From Actinomycetota bacterium (lineage in GTDB: Bacteria; Actinomycetota; Thermoleophilia; Gaiellales; Gaiellaceae): a stretch of DNA of 48,356 nucleotides. The notes beneath the pieces are model-generated. The model searched no databases and was not told the origin of the DNA. It worked only from the letters and a program-made list of their open reading frames with translations. Position 1 is the stretch's first letter; every line of letters begins with the position of its first letter. Made by a program: the position numbers and the translations under genes. Shown here one piece after another: positions 32,451 to 41,015 of the stretch. The stretch covers positions 1 through 48,356 of the forward strand of contig JACDEU010000008.1 in assembly GCA_013816245.1 (NCBI GenBank), in the 5' to 3' direction.

Positions 32451-34208
32451 TTAAGTCGCCGGTGCGGCCAGCCCCGCTTGCCACGACGCCCACAGGCGGG
32501 CATAGCGATCGCCTTGCTCCACCAGTTCGTCGTGCGACGCTACCTCCACCAGGCGGCCGTGCTCCATAACTGCCACGCGGTCCGCTCGCTCCGCTGTTGA
32601 GAGGCGATGGGCGATCGTGACGACCGTTCGGCCTTCCGCTACTGCGGCCAGGGCTCGCTCGACCTCCGCTTCGGTCGCGGGATCCAGGCTCGACGTCGCT
32701 TCGTCGAGGACGATGACCGCTGGATTCGCCAATGCGACCCGCGCGATGCCGACCAGCTGACGCTCGCCCGCGGACAGGCGCAGGCCGCGCGTCTGCACGT
32801 CCGTCGCCAGGCCCTCCGGCAGCTCTCCGAAGCGCTCGAGCGCGCCGATGCGGCGCAATGCCCGCCGCACTTCCTCGTCCGACGCCTCGGGGTGGGCGAG
32901 ACGCACGTTGTCGGCGATCGAGCCGCTGAAGAGATGTCCCTCCTGCGGCAGCAGGACGATCCGCCGGTGCAGCGACTCGAGCGTCGCGTCACGCAGATCG
33001 ACACCGCCCAGCTCGATCGCTCCCGACTGAGGGTCGTACTGGCGCGTCAGCAGCTTCGCCACGGTCGACTTTCCAGCGCCCGTCGCTCCCACCAGCGCAA
33101 CGTGCTCCCCAGGCCGCAGCTCCAACGTGAGGTCATGCACGACAGGACGGCTGCCGCTGTAGCCGAACGTCACGCCGCGCAGCGCCAGCACGCCCTCGCG
33201 TGGCAACTCGACCGCGCCCGGCTTCTCGGCGATCGGGCTCGGCACCTCGAGCAGCCCGACGATCTTCCCGAGTGCGGCCAGGCCCTGCCGAAACTCCCCG
33301 AGCCACTCCGTGAACCGCCCGATCGGATCGAACAGCTGGATCAGATAGAGGACGAAGGCCGTGATCGTCCCGATCGAGATCTGCCCGCTCCGGTACATCG
33401 ACGCCGCCGCCAGCAGCACGACGATCAGCGCCGCCGACTGCGCCAGCGGCAGGAACGCGAAGAGCCGGATGTTCACGAACGACGCCCGCCGCCAGGCGCT
33501 GACCTGGGCCTGGCTACGCGGCTTGTACTGAGCGAGAGTGCGATTCTCCCGCCGGAAGGCCTGCACCACGCGCACACCGGCGAGCCCCTCCTGCAGGACG
33601 GTGAGCGTCTCGGCGACGCGGTCGCGAATGGCGCGATACGCGCGACCCGCTCCGTGGTGAAAGCTCCAGCTCGAGGCGATCAGGATCGGCAGCGCCACCA
33701 AGGAGATCAGCGCCAGGCGGGGGGAGAGCCAGACCAGCGCGAAGACGGTCAGCACGATCTGCAGTCCGCTTCCCGCAATCTCGACCAGCGCCTCGCGCAC
33801 GAGCTCGTTCAGCGACTGCACGTCCGACGTCAGCCGCGAGACGAGCACGCCCGCCCGCTCCCGCTCGAAGAAGCCGAGCGGCAGCGCCTGCAGCTTGTCG
33901 AATGCGGCAACGCGCAGGCTGTCGAGAAACCGCTCGCCGGCGCGCGCGGCGAGCAGGATCTGCGCCCGCACCACGAACGGCTTGACGAGCGCCAGCCCCA
34001 GGAAGATCAGCGCCGCGGCGTTCAAGGGATGTGTGTCGTGCTTCCCGATGCCCGCGTCGACGGCGTAACGCACGAGCGCGGGGCCCGCCAAGGTGATGAG
34101 CGTCGTCGTCATCACCGCCGCGGCGGCGCCGAAATACAGCCCGCGCACCGGCCGGAGCATCCCGCGGACGTGTTGCCACACCGCCCGCGCTGAAGCGCGC
34201 TCCATCAT
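32451..34208 (-). CDS. ABC exporter half-transporter, catalytic-site subunit
   Basis: A 585-aa type IV ABC exporter half: six helices (residues about 20-310), then an ATPase domain. Its Walker A is GATGAGKST, Walker B VIVLDEATSSLD with the catalytic Glu, and H-loop IAHRLST. Its signature is LSAGERQL instead of LSGGQ. It is the second gene of a pair (start ATG overlaps the partner stop). The partner has a degenerate Walker B, so the two are expected to form a heterodimer with one active and one impaired ATP site. It may export a drug, lipid or peptide. Confidence 0.9.
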   Translation of the reverse strand: MMERASARAVWQHVRGMLRPVRGLYFGAAAAVMTTTLITLAGPALVRYAVDAGIGKHDTHPLNAAALIFLGLALVKPFVVRAQILLAARAGERFLDSLRVAAFDKLQALPLGFFERERAGVLVSRLTSDVQSLNELVREALVEIAGSGLQIVLTVFALVWLSPRLALISLVALPILIASSWSFHHGAGRAYRAIRDRVAETLTVLQEGLAGVRVVQAFRRENRTLAQYKPRSQAQVSAWRRASFVNIRLFAFLPLAQSAALIVVLLAAASMYRSGQISIGTITAFVLYLIQLFDPIGRFTEWLGEFRQGLAALGKIVGLLEVPSPIAEKPGAVELPREGVLALRGVTFGYSGSRPVVHDLTLELRPGEHVALVGATGAGKSTVAKLLTRQYDPQSGAIELGGVDLRDATLESLHRRIVLLPQEGHLFSGSIADNVRLAHPEASDEEVRRALRRIGALERFGELPEGLATDVQTRGLRLSAGERQLVGIARVALANPAVIVLDEATSSLDPATEAEVERALAAVAEGRTVVTIAHRLSTAERADRVAVMEHGRLVEVASHDELVEQGDRYARLWASWQAGLAAPAT

Positions 34209-35950
34209 GCGGCTTGCTCCAGGGCAAGCAGCGTCCGGTAGCGAACGGAGGAACGCATCAGGTCGCCGTGCGTTCCCTCCTCTACGATCCGCCCGCTCTC
34301 GAGGACTGCGACCCGGTCGGCGAGCGCGATCGTCGCCGGCCGGTGCGCGATCACGAGGGTCGTCCGCCCGGACATCACCGTCGTCAGAGCCGCACGGATC
34401 TCGTGCTCCTTCGTCGCGTCCACGGCCGACGTCGCATCGTCCAGGACTAGGACAGCCGGGTCCGCGAGGATCGCCCGCGCAATTGCGACACGCTGGCGCT
34501 GCCCGCCGGACAGGGAGAACCCACGCTCGCCGAGCACCGTGTCGTATCCGTCGGGGAGCTCCGCGATGAACCCCGCCGCCCCGGCAAGCGCCGCAGCCCG
34601 CTCGACGTCTTCGTTACTCGCGTTCGGCCGCGCGAAGCGGATGTTCTCGCGCACGCTGTCCGTGAAGAGAAACGTCTCCTCGAAGACGAGTGCGACCGCG
34701 CCGCGGACATCGGAGATCCGCAGATCGCGCACGTCGTGCCCGTCGAGCAGCACACGTCCCGCGTCGGGGTCGTACAGACGCGCCAGCAGCCCGGCAATAG
34801 TGCTCTTCCCCGAGCCGGTCGCGCCGACGAGCGCAAGCGACTCCCCTGGAGCGAGGTGCAGATCGAGCCCGTTGAGCACCGGGCGCTCTCCCTCATGTCC
34901 GAACTGCACACCTGAGAGCCGTACGTCTCCACGCAGCGGTCGCTCGAGCTCTGCGGGATGGCGCGCCTCGCGCAGTTGCGGCTCTGCGTCCAGCACCTCG
35001 CTGATCCGAGCGCTCGCCCCGACTGCCTTCTGCAGCGTTGTGACGCGCTGTCCGAGCACCCGCAGCGGCCAGACCAGCATCGCGACGTACGCGTTGAACG
35101 CGACGAACGAACCGAGCGTCAGGTCGCCGGAGATGACGCGCCGCCCGCCGAGCCACAGCACCGCGAGCAATCCGAGCATCGGCAGGAACTCGAGAGTCGG
35201 TAGGAACACCGCGTCGAGTCGCGCGATGTCGAGCGCCCGGTCGACGATCGTGCGGCTGCGCACGCGGAACTCCGAAGCGAGTGGTTCGCCGGCACCGAGG
35301 CCCTTCACGACCCGGATTCCGCTGACCGTCTCCTCGACGAGCGTCGCCGCCTTGCCCCAGCGCTCCTGCAGCCGCGCTGTGCGCTCGTGGTAGCGCCGCG
35401 AGTACCTCCAGCCTGCGAGCGAGACGAGCGGCAGGGGGATCAGGACCACGAGCGCCAGCTTCCAGTCGAGGAAGAGCAGCACGATTGCAACCGCGAGGAC
35501 GGTCAGGACGTAGCCGATCGTGTGGCCGATCGAGTCCATCATGCGCGCGACATGCTCCGAGTCGGATGACGCGCGTGACATCAGCTCGCCCGGCCCGACG
35601 CGGTCGTGGTAGCTCGCGTCGAGGCGAAGCGCGTGCGCGAAGATCGCATCGCGGACCCGTGCGTCCGACCGGGCGCGGTTGCGGATCGCATAGAGGTGTC
35701 GCACGGCACCCGCGGTCATCTCGAGCAACCCGACTCCGAGGAGCGCACCGAGCCAGATCAGCAGGATCCGCCGGTCTTTCGTCACCACCCCGTGATCGAT
35801 CGCGTAGCCGACCAGCAGCGGCGCCGAGACCGCGCCCGCCTGCCAGAGCAGGCCGGACAGAGCAGCGCCGATGACCCCGCTTGCCTGTGAACGAATGACG
35901 GCGCGTACGAATCTCCACGCCGCGCGCCGACGCGCGTCGTGTTCCCCCAT
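34205..35950 (-). CDS. ABC exporter half-transporter, degenerate-site subunit
   Basis: A 581-aa half-transporter with six membrane helices and an ATPase domain. Walker A is GATGSGKST and the signature a canonical LSGGQRQR, but Walker B reads VLVLDDATSAVD, with Asp in place of the catalytic Glu. In heterodimers one site is built from Walker A/B of one subunit and the signature of the other, so this Asp and the partner's LSAGE fall in the same composite site. ATG 35950 lies 7 nt after a GATACT box (minus strand 35963-35958), divergent from folP by 18 bp. Confidence 0.9.
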   Translation of the reverse strand: MGEHDARRRAAWRFVRAVIRSQASGVIGAALSGLLWQAGAVSAPLLVGYAIDHGVVTKDRRILLIWLGALLGVGLLEMTAGAVRHLYAIRNRARSDARVRDAIFAHALRLDASYHDRVGPGELMSRASSDSEHVARMMDSIGHTIGYVLTVLAVAIVLLFLDWKLALVVLIPLPLVSLAGWRYSRRYHERTARLQERWGKAATLVEETVSGIRVVKGLGAGEPLASEFRVRSRTIVDRALDIARLDAVFLPTLEFLPMLGLLAVLWLGGRRVISGDLTLGSFVAFNAYVAMLVWPLRVLGQRVTTLQKAVGASARISEVLDAEPQLREARHPAELERPLRGDVRLSGVQFGHEGERPVLNGLDLHLAPGESLALVGATGSGKSTIAGLLARLYDPDAGRVLLDGHDVRDLRISDVRGAVALVFEETFLFTDSVRENIRFARPNASNEDVERAAALAGAAGFIAELPDGYDTVLGERGFSLSGGQRQRVAIARAILADPAVLVLDDATSAVDATKEHEIRAALTTVMSGRTTLVIAHRPATIALADRVAVLESGRIVEEGTHGDLMRSSVRYRTLLALEQAA

Positions 35951-35968
35951 CGGTCAAAGTATCCAGTG

Positions 35969-36796
35969 ATGTCAAACGAGCGTGCGCCGATAGAGGAACG
36001 ATTTCCGCGGCCCTCGGTCATGGGAGTCGTCAACGTGACCCCGGATTCCTTCTCGGACGGCGGGGTGCACTTCCAGCCGCCGGCCGCCGCCGCGGCCGGC
36101 CGGCGCATGCTGGAAGAGGGTGCGGCGATCATCGACGTCGGCGGGGAGTCGACCCGCCCGGGCGCCGAAGGCGTTTCGGTCGAGGAGGAGCTCAGGCGCA
36201 TCGTCCCTGTTTTGGAGTTGCTGCACGGCGCGCCGCTCTCGATCGACACCGCGAAGGCCGAGGTGGCTCGACGAGCGCTCGAGCTCGGAGCCGAGCTCGT
36301 CAACGACGTCACCGCTCTTCGCGGCGACCCGCAGATGGCCGGGGTCGTCGCCGAGTCCGGCGCCTACCTCTGCCTGATGCACATGCAGGGCGAGCCGCGG
36401 ACAATGCAGCGGAACCCCACGTACGACGACGTCGCCTCCGAAGTGGCCGCATTCCTCGAAGAGCGGCTGGGCTTCGCCGTCGACCAGGGGATCGACGAGA
36501 GCCGCATCAGCCTCGATCCGGGCATCGGTTTTGGCAAGACAGTGGAGCAGAACTTCGAGCTCGTGCGCCGGCTCGACGTCCTCACGACGCTCGGACGGCC
36601 GGTCCTCGTCGGCTTCTCGCGCAAGAGCTCGCTCGGCCGCATCGTCGGTGACGCGAAGGCGACGACCGGTTCGGTCGCCGCGAGCGTCGCGGCCGCGGTC
36701 GCCGCCTACGAGCGTGGCGCAACGATTCTCCGCGCGCACGACGTGCGCGAGCACGTCGAGGCGCTGAAGGTCGCAGCAGCGGTCGTGTCCGGATGA
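35969..36796 (+). CDS. folP: Dihydropteroate synthase
   Basis: A 275-aa TIM-barrel enzyme joining p-aminobenzoate to the pterin diphosphate in folate synthesis. Diagnostic stretches: MGVVNVTPDSFSDGG, IIDVGGESTRPGAEGV, LMHMQGEPRTMQRNPTYDDV, SLDPGIGFGKT and VGFSRKSSLGRI. ATG 35969 leaves a normal-length N-terminus. folB overlaps its 3' end (ATGA), so the two are coupled. folE is not found in its frequent place upstream of folP. Confidence 0.95.
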   Translation: MSNERAPIEERFPRPSVMGVVNVTPDSFSDGGVHFQPPAAAAAGRRMLEEGAAIIDVGGESTRPGAEGVSVEEELRRIVPVLELLHGAPLSIDTAKAEVARRALELGAELVNDVTALRGDPQMAGVVAESGAYLCLMHMQGEPRTMQRNPTYDDVASEVAAFLEERLGFAVDQGIDESRISLDPGIGFGKTVEQNFELVRRLDVLTTLGRPVLVGFSRKSSLGRIVGDAKATTGSVAASVAAAVAAYERGATILRAHDVREHVEALKVAAAVVSG

Positions 36797-37125
36797 TCGT
36801 CGAGGTGCATGGGCTGGAGCTCCACGGCCGCCACGGCGTGAACGACGACGAGCGGCGCGATGGACAGACGTTCCTCTTCGACGTCACGCTCGAGCTCACC
36901 GAGCCGAAGGAGGACACGATCGACGCGACGGTCGACTACCGGCAGGTGCGCGACATCGTCCGCACCGTCAACGAGGCTGAGAGCTACCGGCTGCTCGAGA
37001 CGCTCGCCGCAGCGGCGGCGGACGCGCTCATAGGCGCCCTGCCGGTGCAGAAGGTACGTGTGCGCGTCCGAAAGCCCGGCATCGCCTGGGCCGAGTGGAC
37101 GGGCGTTACTTGCGAGCGGCCGTGA
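36793..37125 (+). CDS. folB: Dihydroneopterin aldolase
   Basis: A 110-aa T-fold enzyme that cleaves dihydroneopterin in folate synthesis. The family pattern is clear: VEVHGLELHGRHGVNDDERRDGQTFLFDVTLEL, then DYRQVRDIVRTVNEAESYRLLETLAAAAADALI with the catalytic/pterin Glu, and KVRVRVRKPGI with the conserved Lys. The last 20 bp overlap the convergent subtilase gene. Confidence 0.93.
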   Translation: MIVEVHGLELHGRHGVNDDERRDGQTFLFDVTLELTEPKEDTIDATVDYRQVRDIVRTVNEAESYRLLETLAAAAADALIGALPVQKVRVRVRKPGIAWAEWTGVTCERP

Positions 37126-38584
37126 TGCGCAGCTGGTATTCGGCGAGCCGCGTCGCCGGACGCACCTTCACGTAGAGGTAGCGACCCTTACCGAGGTTGC
37201 GATACGCGGCGACTCCGCGCTTTCCGGACGCCAATGCGTGCACCCGGTTCGCACGTTCGAGGAGCTGCACCGTAACCGTGCCCGTGATGTGCGCACGCAA
37301 TGTCCGCTCCGCGGGCGCCCAGATGCGATAGAGGTCGAGAGGATCCTCGCTGCGGTCGACGCGCGCGTTGATCGAAGCCGCGGGGCGCGCGGGCGTCGTC
37401 AGCGGCGCCGTCCCGCTCGGGAACAGTCCGTGTGCTTCGATCTCGCGCGGCTGCTCGTTCGGCTCCTGCGGATCCTGCTTCGGTGTCCTGAACTGCAGCG
37501 CCTTCGGGATGTTCAGGAGCCCGTAGCCGGATGCGCTGTCGAAGCCCGGCGCTGCGATGTCCGTCGCGGAGCGCCGCATCAGCTCGAAGAGCTGGGTGTT
37601 GTCGAGATCCGGGCGCACGGTCCAGACCCAGGCTGCAGCGCCGGCGACGAGCGGGGAGGCAAAGCTCGTGCCGCTTGCGGAGATGTAGCCGCTCGGGTCC
37701 TGTGAGAGCGGCTCGGCGACCGGGATGTGCACGCCCGGCGCGGCGAGGTCGATCGTCTGCGAGATCGAAGAGAACGCGGCGACGCGATTGTCCTCGTTCG
37801 TCGCAGCGACGGTCAGCGCGTGCGGGTAGAACGCGGGATAATTGGGCGGGCTGCCGGTCGAGCCGTCGTTCCCGGCCGCCGCGACGATGAGCGAGCCTTC
37901 GCGGAACGCAAAGCGAATCGCATCGTCGAGCAGCGGATCGTCGTCCTCGCCACCGAAGCTCAAGTTGATGACACCGGGCCCGAGCCGCGCCGCTTGGTAG
38001 ATCCCCTGGATCGCAGCGCCCTCGCTCAAGAAACCGAAAGGGCTCGCATCCCACACGCGTAGCACCGCATCGGGGTACACGCCGACGATCCCGACGCCGT
38101 TGTTCGGCGCCCCGATCACCGAGCTGACCTCCGTGCCGTGATCCTCGTCCAGCTCGTCGACCGTCTGCCTGTTGAGCGCGGTCGTGTTCGGCCGTGACGC
38201 GAACTCCGGATGTGAGAGGTCGAGACCGGAGTCGACGACCGTGACGGGCCTGCCGGGGCCAGGCGAGTCGACCGTATTCGCGCCGATTGCGACCCGCCAC
38301 CACTGCTGCGGGACGAGCGGATCAGTTGCCTGCCGAAGCTCTGTTGCAAGCGTGGGGATGAAGCGCTCGGTGTGGCTGACGCGGACGACCCCGGCCCGCC
38401 GCAGGTCGGCGACCGCGTAGGAGGGAACGCGCCAGATCCGCAGCTCGGGCGCGAGCTCGGTGCCGCCGGCGGCGCGGACGAGTCGGTCTCCACCGTGCGC
38501 CCAGTTGAGCTGCACGAGGTCGGCCTGAGCGGGGGCGGCCGCCATGAAGAACATGGCTACGGCGATCAGGAGCCTGGGCGCCAC
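37106..38584 (-). CDS. Secreted subtilisin-like serine protease (S8)
   Basis: A 492-aa exported protease. The signal peptide is MAPRLLIAVAMFFMAAAPAQA, and a short propeptide-like region follows (to about 95). The S8 domain has catalytic Asp118 (TVVDSGLDLSHPEF), His149 (DHGTEVSS), oxyanion Asn239 (AAAGNDG) and Ser307 (SGTSFASPLVAGA). The C-terminal 110 residues form a beta-rich domain resembling a pre-peptidase/PPC domain, after a Gln/Pro/Glu-rich linker. GTG 38584 has GGGAGGA and also a TACTGT box (minus strand 38598-38593) 8 nt upstream. It lies antisense between folB and folK and is probably a later insertion into the folate block. Confidence 0.9.
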   Translation of the reverse strand: MAPRLLIAVAMFFMAAAPAQADLVQLNWAHGGDRLVRAAGGTELAPELRIWRVPSYAVADLRRAGVVRVSHTERFIPTLATELRQATDPLVPQQWWRVAIGANTVDSPGPGRPVTVVDSGLDLSHPEFASRPNTTALNRQTVDELDEDHGTEVSSVIGAPNNGVGIVGVYPDAVLRVWDASPFGFLSEGAAIQGIYQAARLGPGVINLSFGGEDDDPLLDDAIRFAFREGSLIVAAAGNDGSTGSPPNYPAFYPHALTVAATNEDNRVAAFSSISQTIDLAAPGVHIPVAEPLSQDPSGYISASGTSFASPLVAGAAAWVWTVRPDLDNTQLFELMRRSATDIAAPGFDSASGYGLLNIPKALQFRTPKQDPQEPNEQPREIEAHGLFPSGTAPLTTPARPAASINARVDRSEDPLDLYRIWAPAERTLRAHITGTVTVQLLERANRVHALASGKRGVAAYRNLGKGRYLYVKVRPATRLAEYQLRITAARK

Positions 38585-38592
38585 GTCCTCCC

Positions 38593-38613
38593 ACAGTAGT
38601 CAGGAACTAGGCT
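38593..38613. promoter_or_regulatory. Divergent -10 boxes for the subtilase and folK genes
   Basis: TACTGT on the minus strand (38598-38593) lies 8 nt before GTG 38584. TAGGCT on the plus strand (38608-38613) lies 7 nt before ATG 38621. The start codons are 36 bp apart. Confidence 0.5.
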
Positions 38614-38620
38614 CCGTGTC

Positions 38621-39091
38621 ATGGTGAGAGCCTTCGTGGGCCTCGGGTCCAATCTGGGCGAGCGGGATGTGACCCTACGCGCGGCGATCGGGCGCTTGCG
38701 CGGGCTGCCGGACGTCGACGTGAAGCGAGTGTCGTCCTTCCGCGACACCGAGCCGGTCGGCTACGTCGACCAGCCCCGCTTCCTGAACGGGGCCGTAGAG
38801 CTCGAGACGGGCCTGACGGCACGGGCGCTGCTGGGTGCTCTCCTCGAGCTCGAGCGGGCGTTCGGGCGCGATCGAAGCGCCGGCCCGCTGCATGGCCCGA
38901 GGACGCTCGACCTCGACCTCCTGCTCTATGGAGACGAGACGATCGACGAGCCGCTGTTGACGATCCCGCATCCCCGGTTGCACGAGCGGCAGTTCGTCCT
39001 GGAGCCGCTTGCGGAACTGGATCCCGCCCTGGAAGTGCCCGGTCTGGGGCCCGTTCAGGCTCTCCGGGCAAAGCTAGACTCGGGAGCATGA
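38621..39091 (+). CDS. folK: HPPK, 6-hydroxymethyl-dihydropterin pyrophosphokinase
   Basis: A 156-aa enzyme that transfers pyrophosphate from ATP to the pterin, supplying FolP. Motifs: AFVGLGSNLGERDVTLRAAI, FRDTEPVGYVDQPRFLNGAVEL, GPRTLDLDLLLYG with the Mg-binding Asp pair and PHPRLHERQFVLEPLAEL. ATG 38621 is 7 nt after TAGGCT, leaderless. Its stop overlaps the next start (ATGA). Confidence 0.95.
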   Translation: MVRAFVGLGSNLGERDVTLRAAIGRLRGLPDVDVKRVSSFRDTEPVGYVDQPRFLNGAVELETGLTARALLGALLELERAFGRDRSAGPLHGPRTLDLDLLLYGDETIDEPLLTIPHPRLHERQFVLEPLAELDPALEVPGLGPVQALRAKLDSGA

Positions 39092-39450
39092 GTCACCTCG
39101 ACGAGCTGGACGAATTCGAGGCCGAGCTCGAGCTGCAGCTCAAGCGGGAGTACACGGCCGTCTTCGGGCTCTTCCGCTACTGCGTTCTCACGCAAGACGC
39201 GACGTACCTCTGCAACAAGCTCGATCTGGCGCAGGTCTCGCAGCCGCATTACCCGTTCTTCCACCTGAAGATGGAGGACGTCTGGGTGTGGGACAAGAAC
39301 CGTCCGACGAGGATCATTCCGCGCACCGAGGTGTGGACGTCGAGTGACGTCACGGTTGAGGAGCTGCGCAGCGAGGGCGACGAGCCGAGTCTCACCGCCG
39401 AGGCGCTCGCCGAGAAGATCGGCGAGTTCTCGTCTGACGACGACATCTAG
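39088..39450 (+). CDS. DUF2469-like protein
   Basis: A 120-aa acidic protein: LDEFEAELELQLKREYTAVFGLFRYCVLTQDATYLCNKLDL, then FFHLKMEDVWVWDKNRPTRIIPRTEVWTSSDVTVEEL. The EAELELQLKREY start and DVWVWDxxRPxR motif match the DUF2469 proteins of actinobacteria. Function unknown. Besides coupling to folK (ATGA) it has its own TAGACT box (39075-39080) 7 nt before ATG 39088. Confidence 0.8.
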   Translation: MSHLDELDEFEAELELQLKREYTAVFGLFRYCVLTQDATYLCNKLDLAQVSQPHYPFFHLKMEDVWVWDKNRPTRIIPRTEVWTSSDVTVEELRSEGDEPSLTAEALAEKIGEFSSDDDI

Positions 39451-39456
39451 GTACGC

Positions 39457-40209
39457 GTGCTCCTAGCGGTCGACGTGGGGAACACCCAGACCGTGTTCGG
39501 TCTGTTCGACGGTGCTGCGTTGACGGAGCACTGGCGGATCGCAACGGAGCGAAACCGGAGTGGGGATGAGCTCAGCGTGCTCTACAAGAGCTTCCTCGAC
39601 CTCGAGCGCGTCGACGGGATCGTCTTGTCCTCCACCGTTCCGCAGTTGAGCCGCTCCTACCAGGAGTTCGCCGGCCGTTACACGGACGCGGAGCTGCTCG
39701 AGGTCGGCCCGGGAGTGAAGACCGGAATTCCCGTGCGCTACGACGATCCGCGTGAAGTGGGACCTGACCGGATCGCGAACGCCGTCGCTGCGGCAGATCG
39801 TTACGGCGCGCCCTGCATCGTCGTCGACTTCGGCACGTCGACGAACTTTGATGTGGTTTCGGCAGATGGCGAGTACGTCGGCGGCGTGCTCGCGCCGGGG
39901 ATCGAGATCTCGATGGACGCCCTGTTCGAGCGAGCGGCCCGTCTGCGGAAGGTCGACTTCGTGGAGCCGCCGAGCGTCATCGGCAAGACCACGGTGGCCG
40001 CGTTGCAGTCGGGTGTCGTGTACGGCTTCGCCGGCCAGGTGGACGGGATCGTGAAGGCAATCCGCGAAGAGCTCGGCACGCCGGCGCGCGCAATCGCAAC
40101 GGGCGGCCTGGCGGAGCTGATTGCGCCCCATGCCGGAACGATCGAGCTGGTCGATCCTTTCCTCACCCTGGAGGGGCTTCGACTCGTGTGGGAGCGCAAC
40201 CGCCCGTAG
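39457..40209 (+). CDS. coaX: Type III pantothenate kinase
   Basis: A 250-aa ASKHA-fold kinase for the first step of CoA synthesis. It has LLAVDVGNTQTVFGLF (phosphate-1 loop), VLSSTVPQL, GPDRIANAVAA, CIVVDFGTSTNFDVVSADGEYVGGVLAPGIEIS and GFAGQVDGIV. The start is GTG 39457, 6 nt after the previous stop. Its presence near folate genes and lysS is part of the common actinobacterial neighbourhood. Confidence 0.94.
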   Translation: MLLAVDVGNTQTVFGLFDGAALTEHWRIATERNRSGDELSVLYKSFLDLERVDGIVLSSTVPQLSRSYQEFAGRYTDAELLEVGPGVKTGIPVRYDDPREVGPDRIANAVAAADRYGAPCIVVDFGTSTNFDVVSADGEYVGGVLAPGIEISMDALFERAARLRKVDFVEPPSVIGKTTVAALQSGVVYGFAGQVDGIVKAIREELGTPARAIATGGLAELIAPHAGTIELVDPFLTLEGLRLVWERNRP

Positions 40210-40222
40210 GAGTCACGCGTCC

Positions 40223-40792
40223 CTATAGACCGGCGTCTGACACCTGGCCGTGGCCCTCTTGGACGAAGGAGCGGAACGCGTCTCGAGCAGCTTCGGGACG
40301 GGTCCCGAAGAGCTCTAGAACCCGATCCACCGCGAGGAACGGATGCGCAAGCTCGGTTCCTGCACACGCGCGGTAGCTACTCCAGCGCCACTGTTCCGCT
40401 GTCCCGCAGAGGCCGGCGCGCACAGGATTCAGGACGATGTAGCGAACCGCCTGCATGAGGTGCGAGTCGTCCACGAGGTCGGAGTAGAACCGGTTCCGAA
40501 CGAGATGACCGGAGCGGCCGTAACGCTTGTTCGTGCGCACGGAGTATCGAGTGTTCAGCTCTTGCATTCCGCGTGACAGGCCGCCGTGCGGGATCTGGAC
40601 GAGAAGATGGAAGTGATTGCCCATCAAGACGTAGGACCAGCCGATCCAGCGGAACTTCACGGACACTTTCGCCAGGAGCCGTAACCACTCCATGCGGTCG
40701 ATGTGGTCGTAGAACATCGTCTCACGGTTGTTGCCGCGAGACCCGACGTGGTAGATGCCGCTTGGCTCCTCGAGGCGCAGCTTGCGTGCCAC
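40223..40792 (-). mobile_element. REP-associated tyrosine transposase (RAYT, Y1 HUH fold)
   Basis: A gene for a 189-aa single-domain HUH enzyme. The N-terminus ARKLRLEEPSGIYHVGSRGNNRE and the histidine pair His60-Phe-His62 in LMGNHFHLLVQ, with the nucleophile Tyr118 in AVRYIVLNPVRAGL, are typical of IS200-like RAYT proteins. GTG 40792 fits the family start; an in-frame extension reaches 40852. RAYTs nick and join short REP palindromes rather than mobilise a full IS. Two palindromes of the form GGYGTCTGACACC lie at 40232-40244 (inside the gene end) and 40871-40883 (upstream), so the gene sits between cognate-looking sites. Confidence 0.85.
40232..40244. repeat. REP-like palindrome, left copy
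   Basis: GGCGTCTGACACC is a one-mismatch version of the palindrome at 40871-40883 and shares a GGCC/CGCC-type 3' flank with it. It lies in the last codons of the RAYT gene. Confidence 0.5.
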
Positions 40793-40870
40793 GCGAACAC
40801 CGTAGCCCTGCCGCCCCGCACCGCAATGTCCGCGGACGGTGTCGTCACGCATGCGTCACACAAAGGCGAC

Positions 40871-40883
40871 GGTGTCTGACACC
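40871..40883. repeat. REP-like palindrome, right copy
   Basis: GGTGTCTGACACC is a perfect 6-bp inverted repeat around a single T, 79 nt upstream of the RAYT start. A partial GACGGTGTC copy lies about 35 nt to its left. Confidence 0.5.
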
Positions 40884-41015
40884 GCGCCTGAGGAACCGTC
40901 GGGCTCCGCGGGTGCTCCGACGCTCCTCGCTGAAACGCCGACCGAGCAGGTTTCTTGCGCCCAGGCACGGGAACTCCGCCTCTTCCTGGTCTCTATGCAA
41001 GGGGGTCTAACGCAC

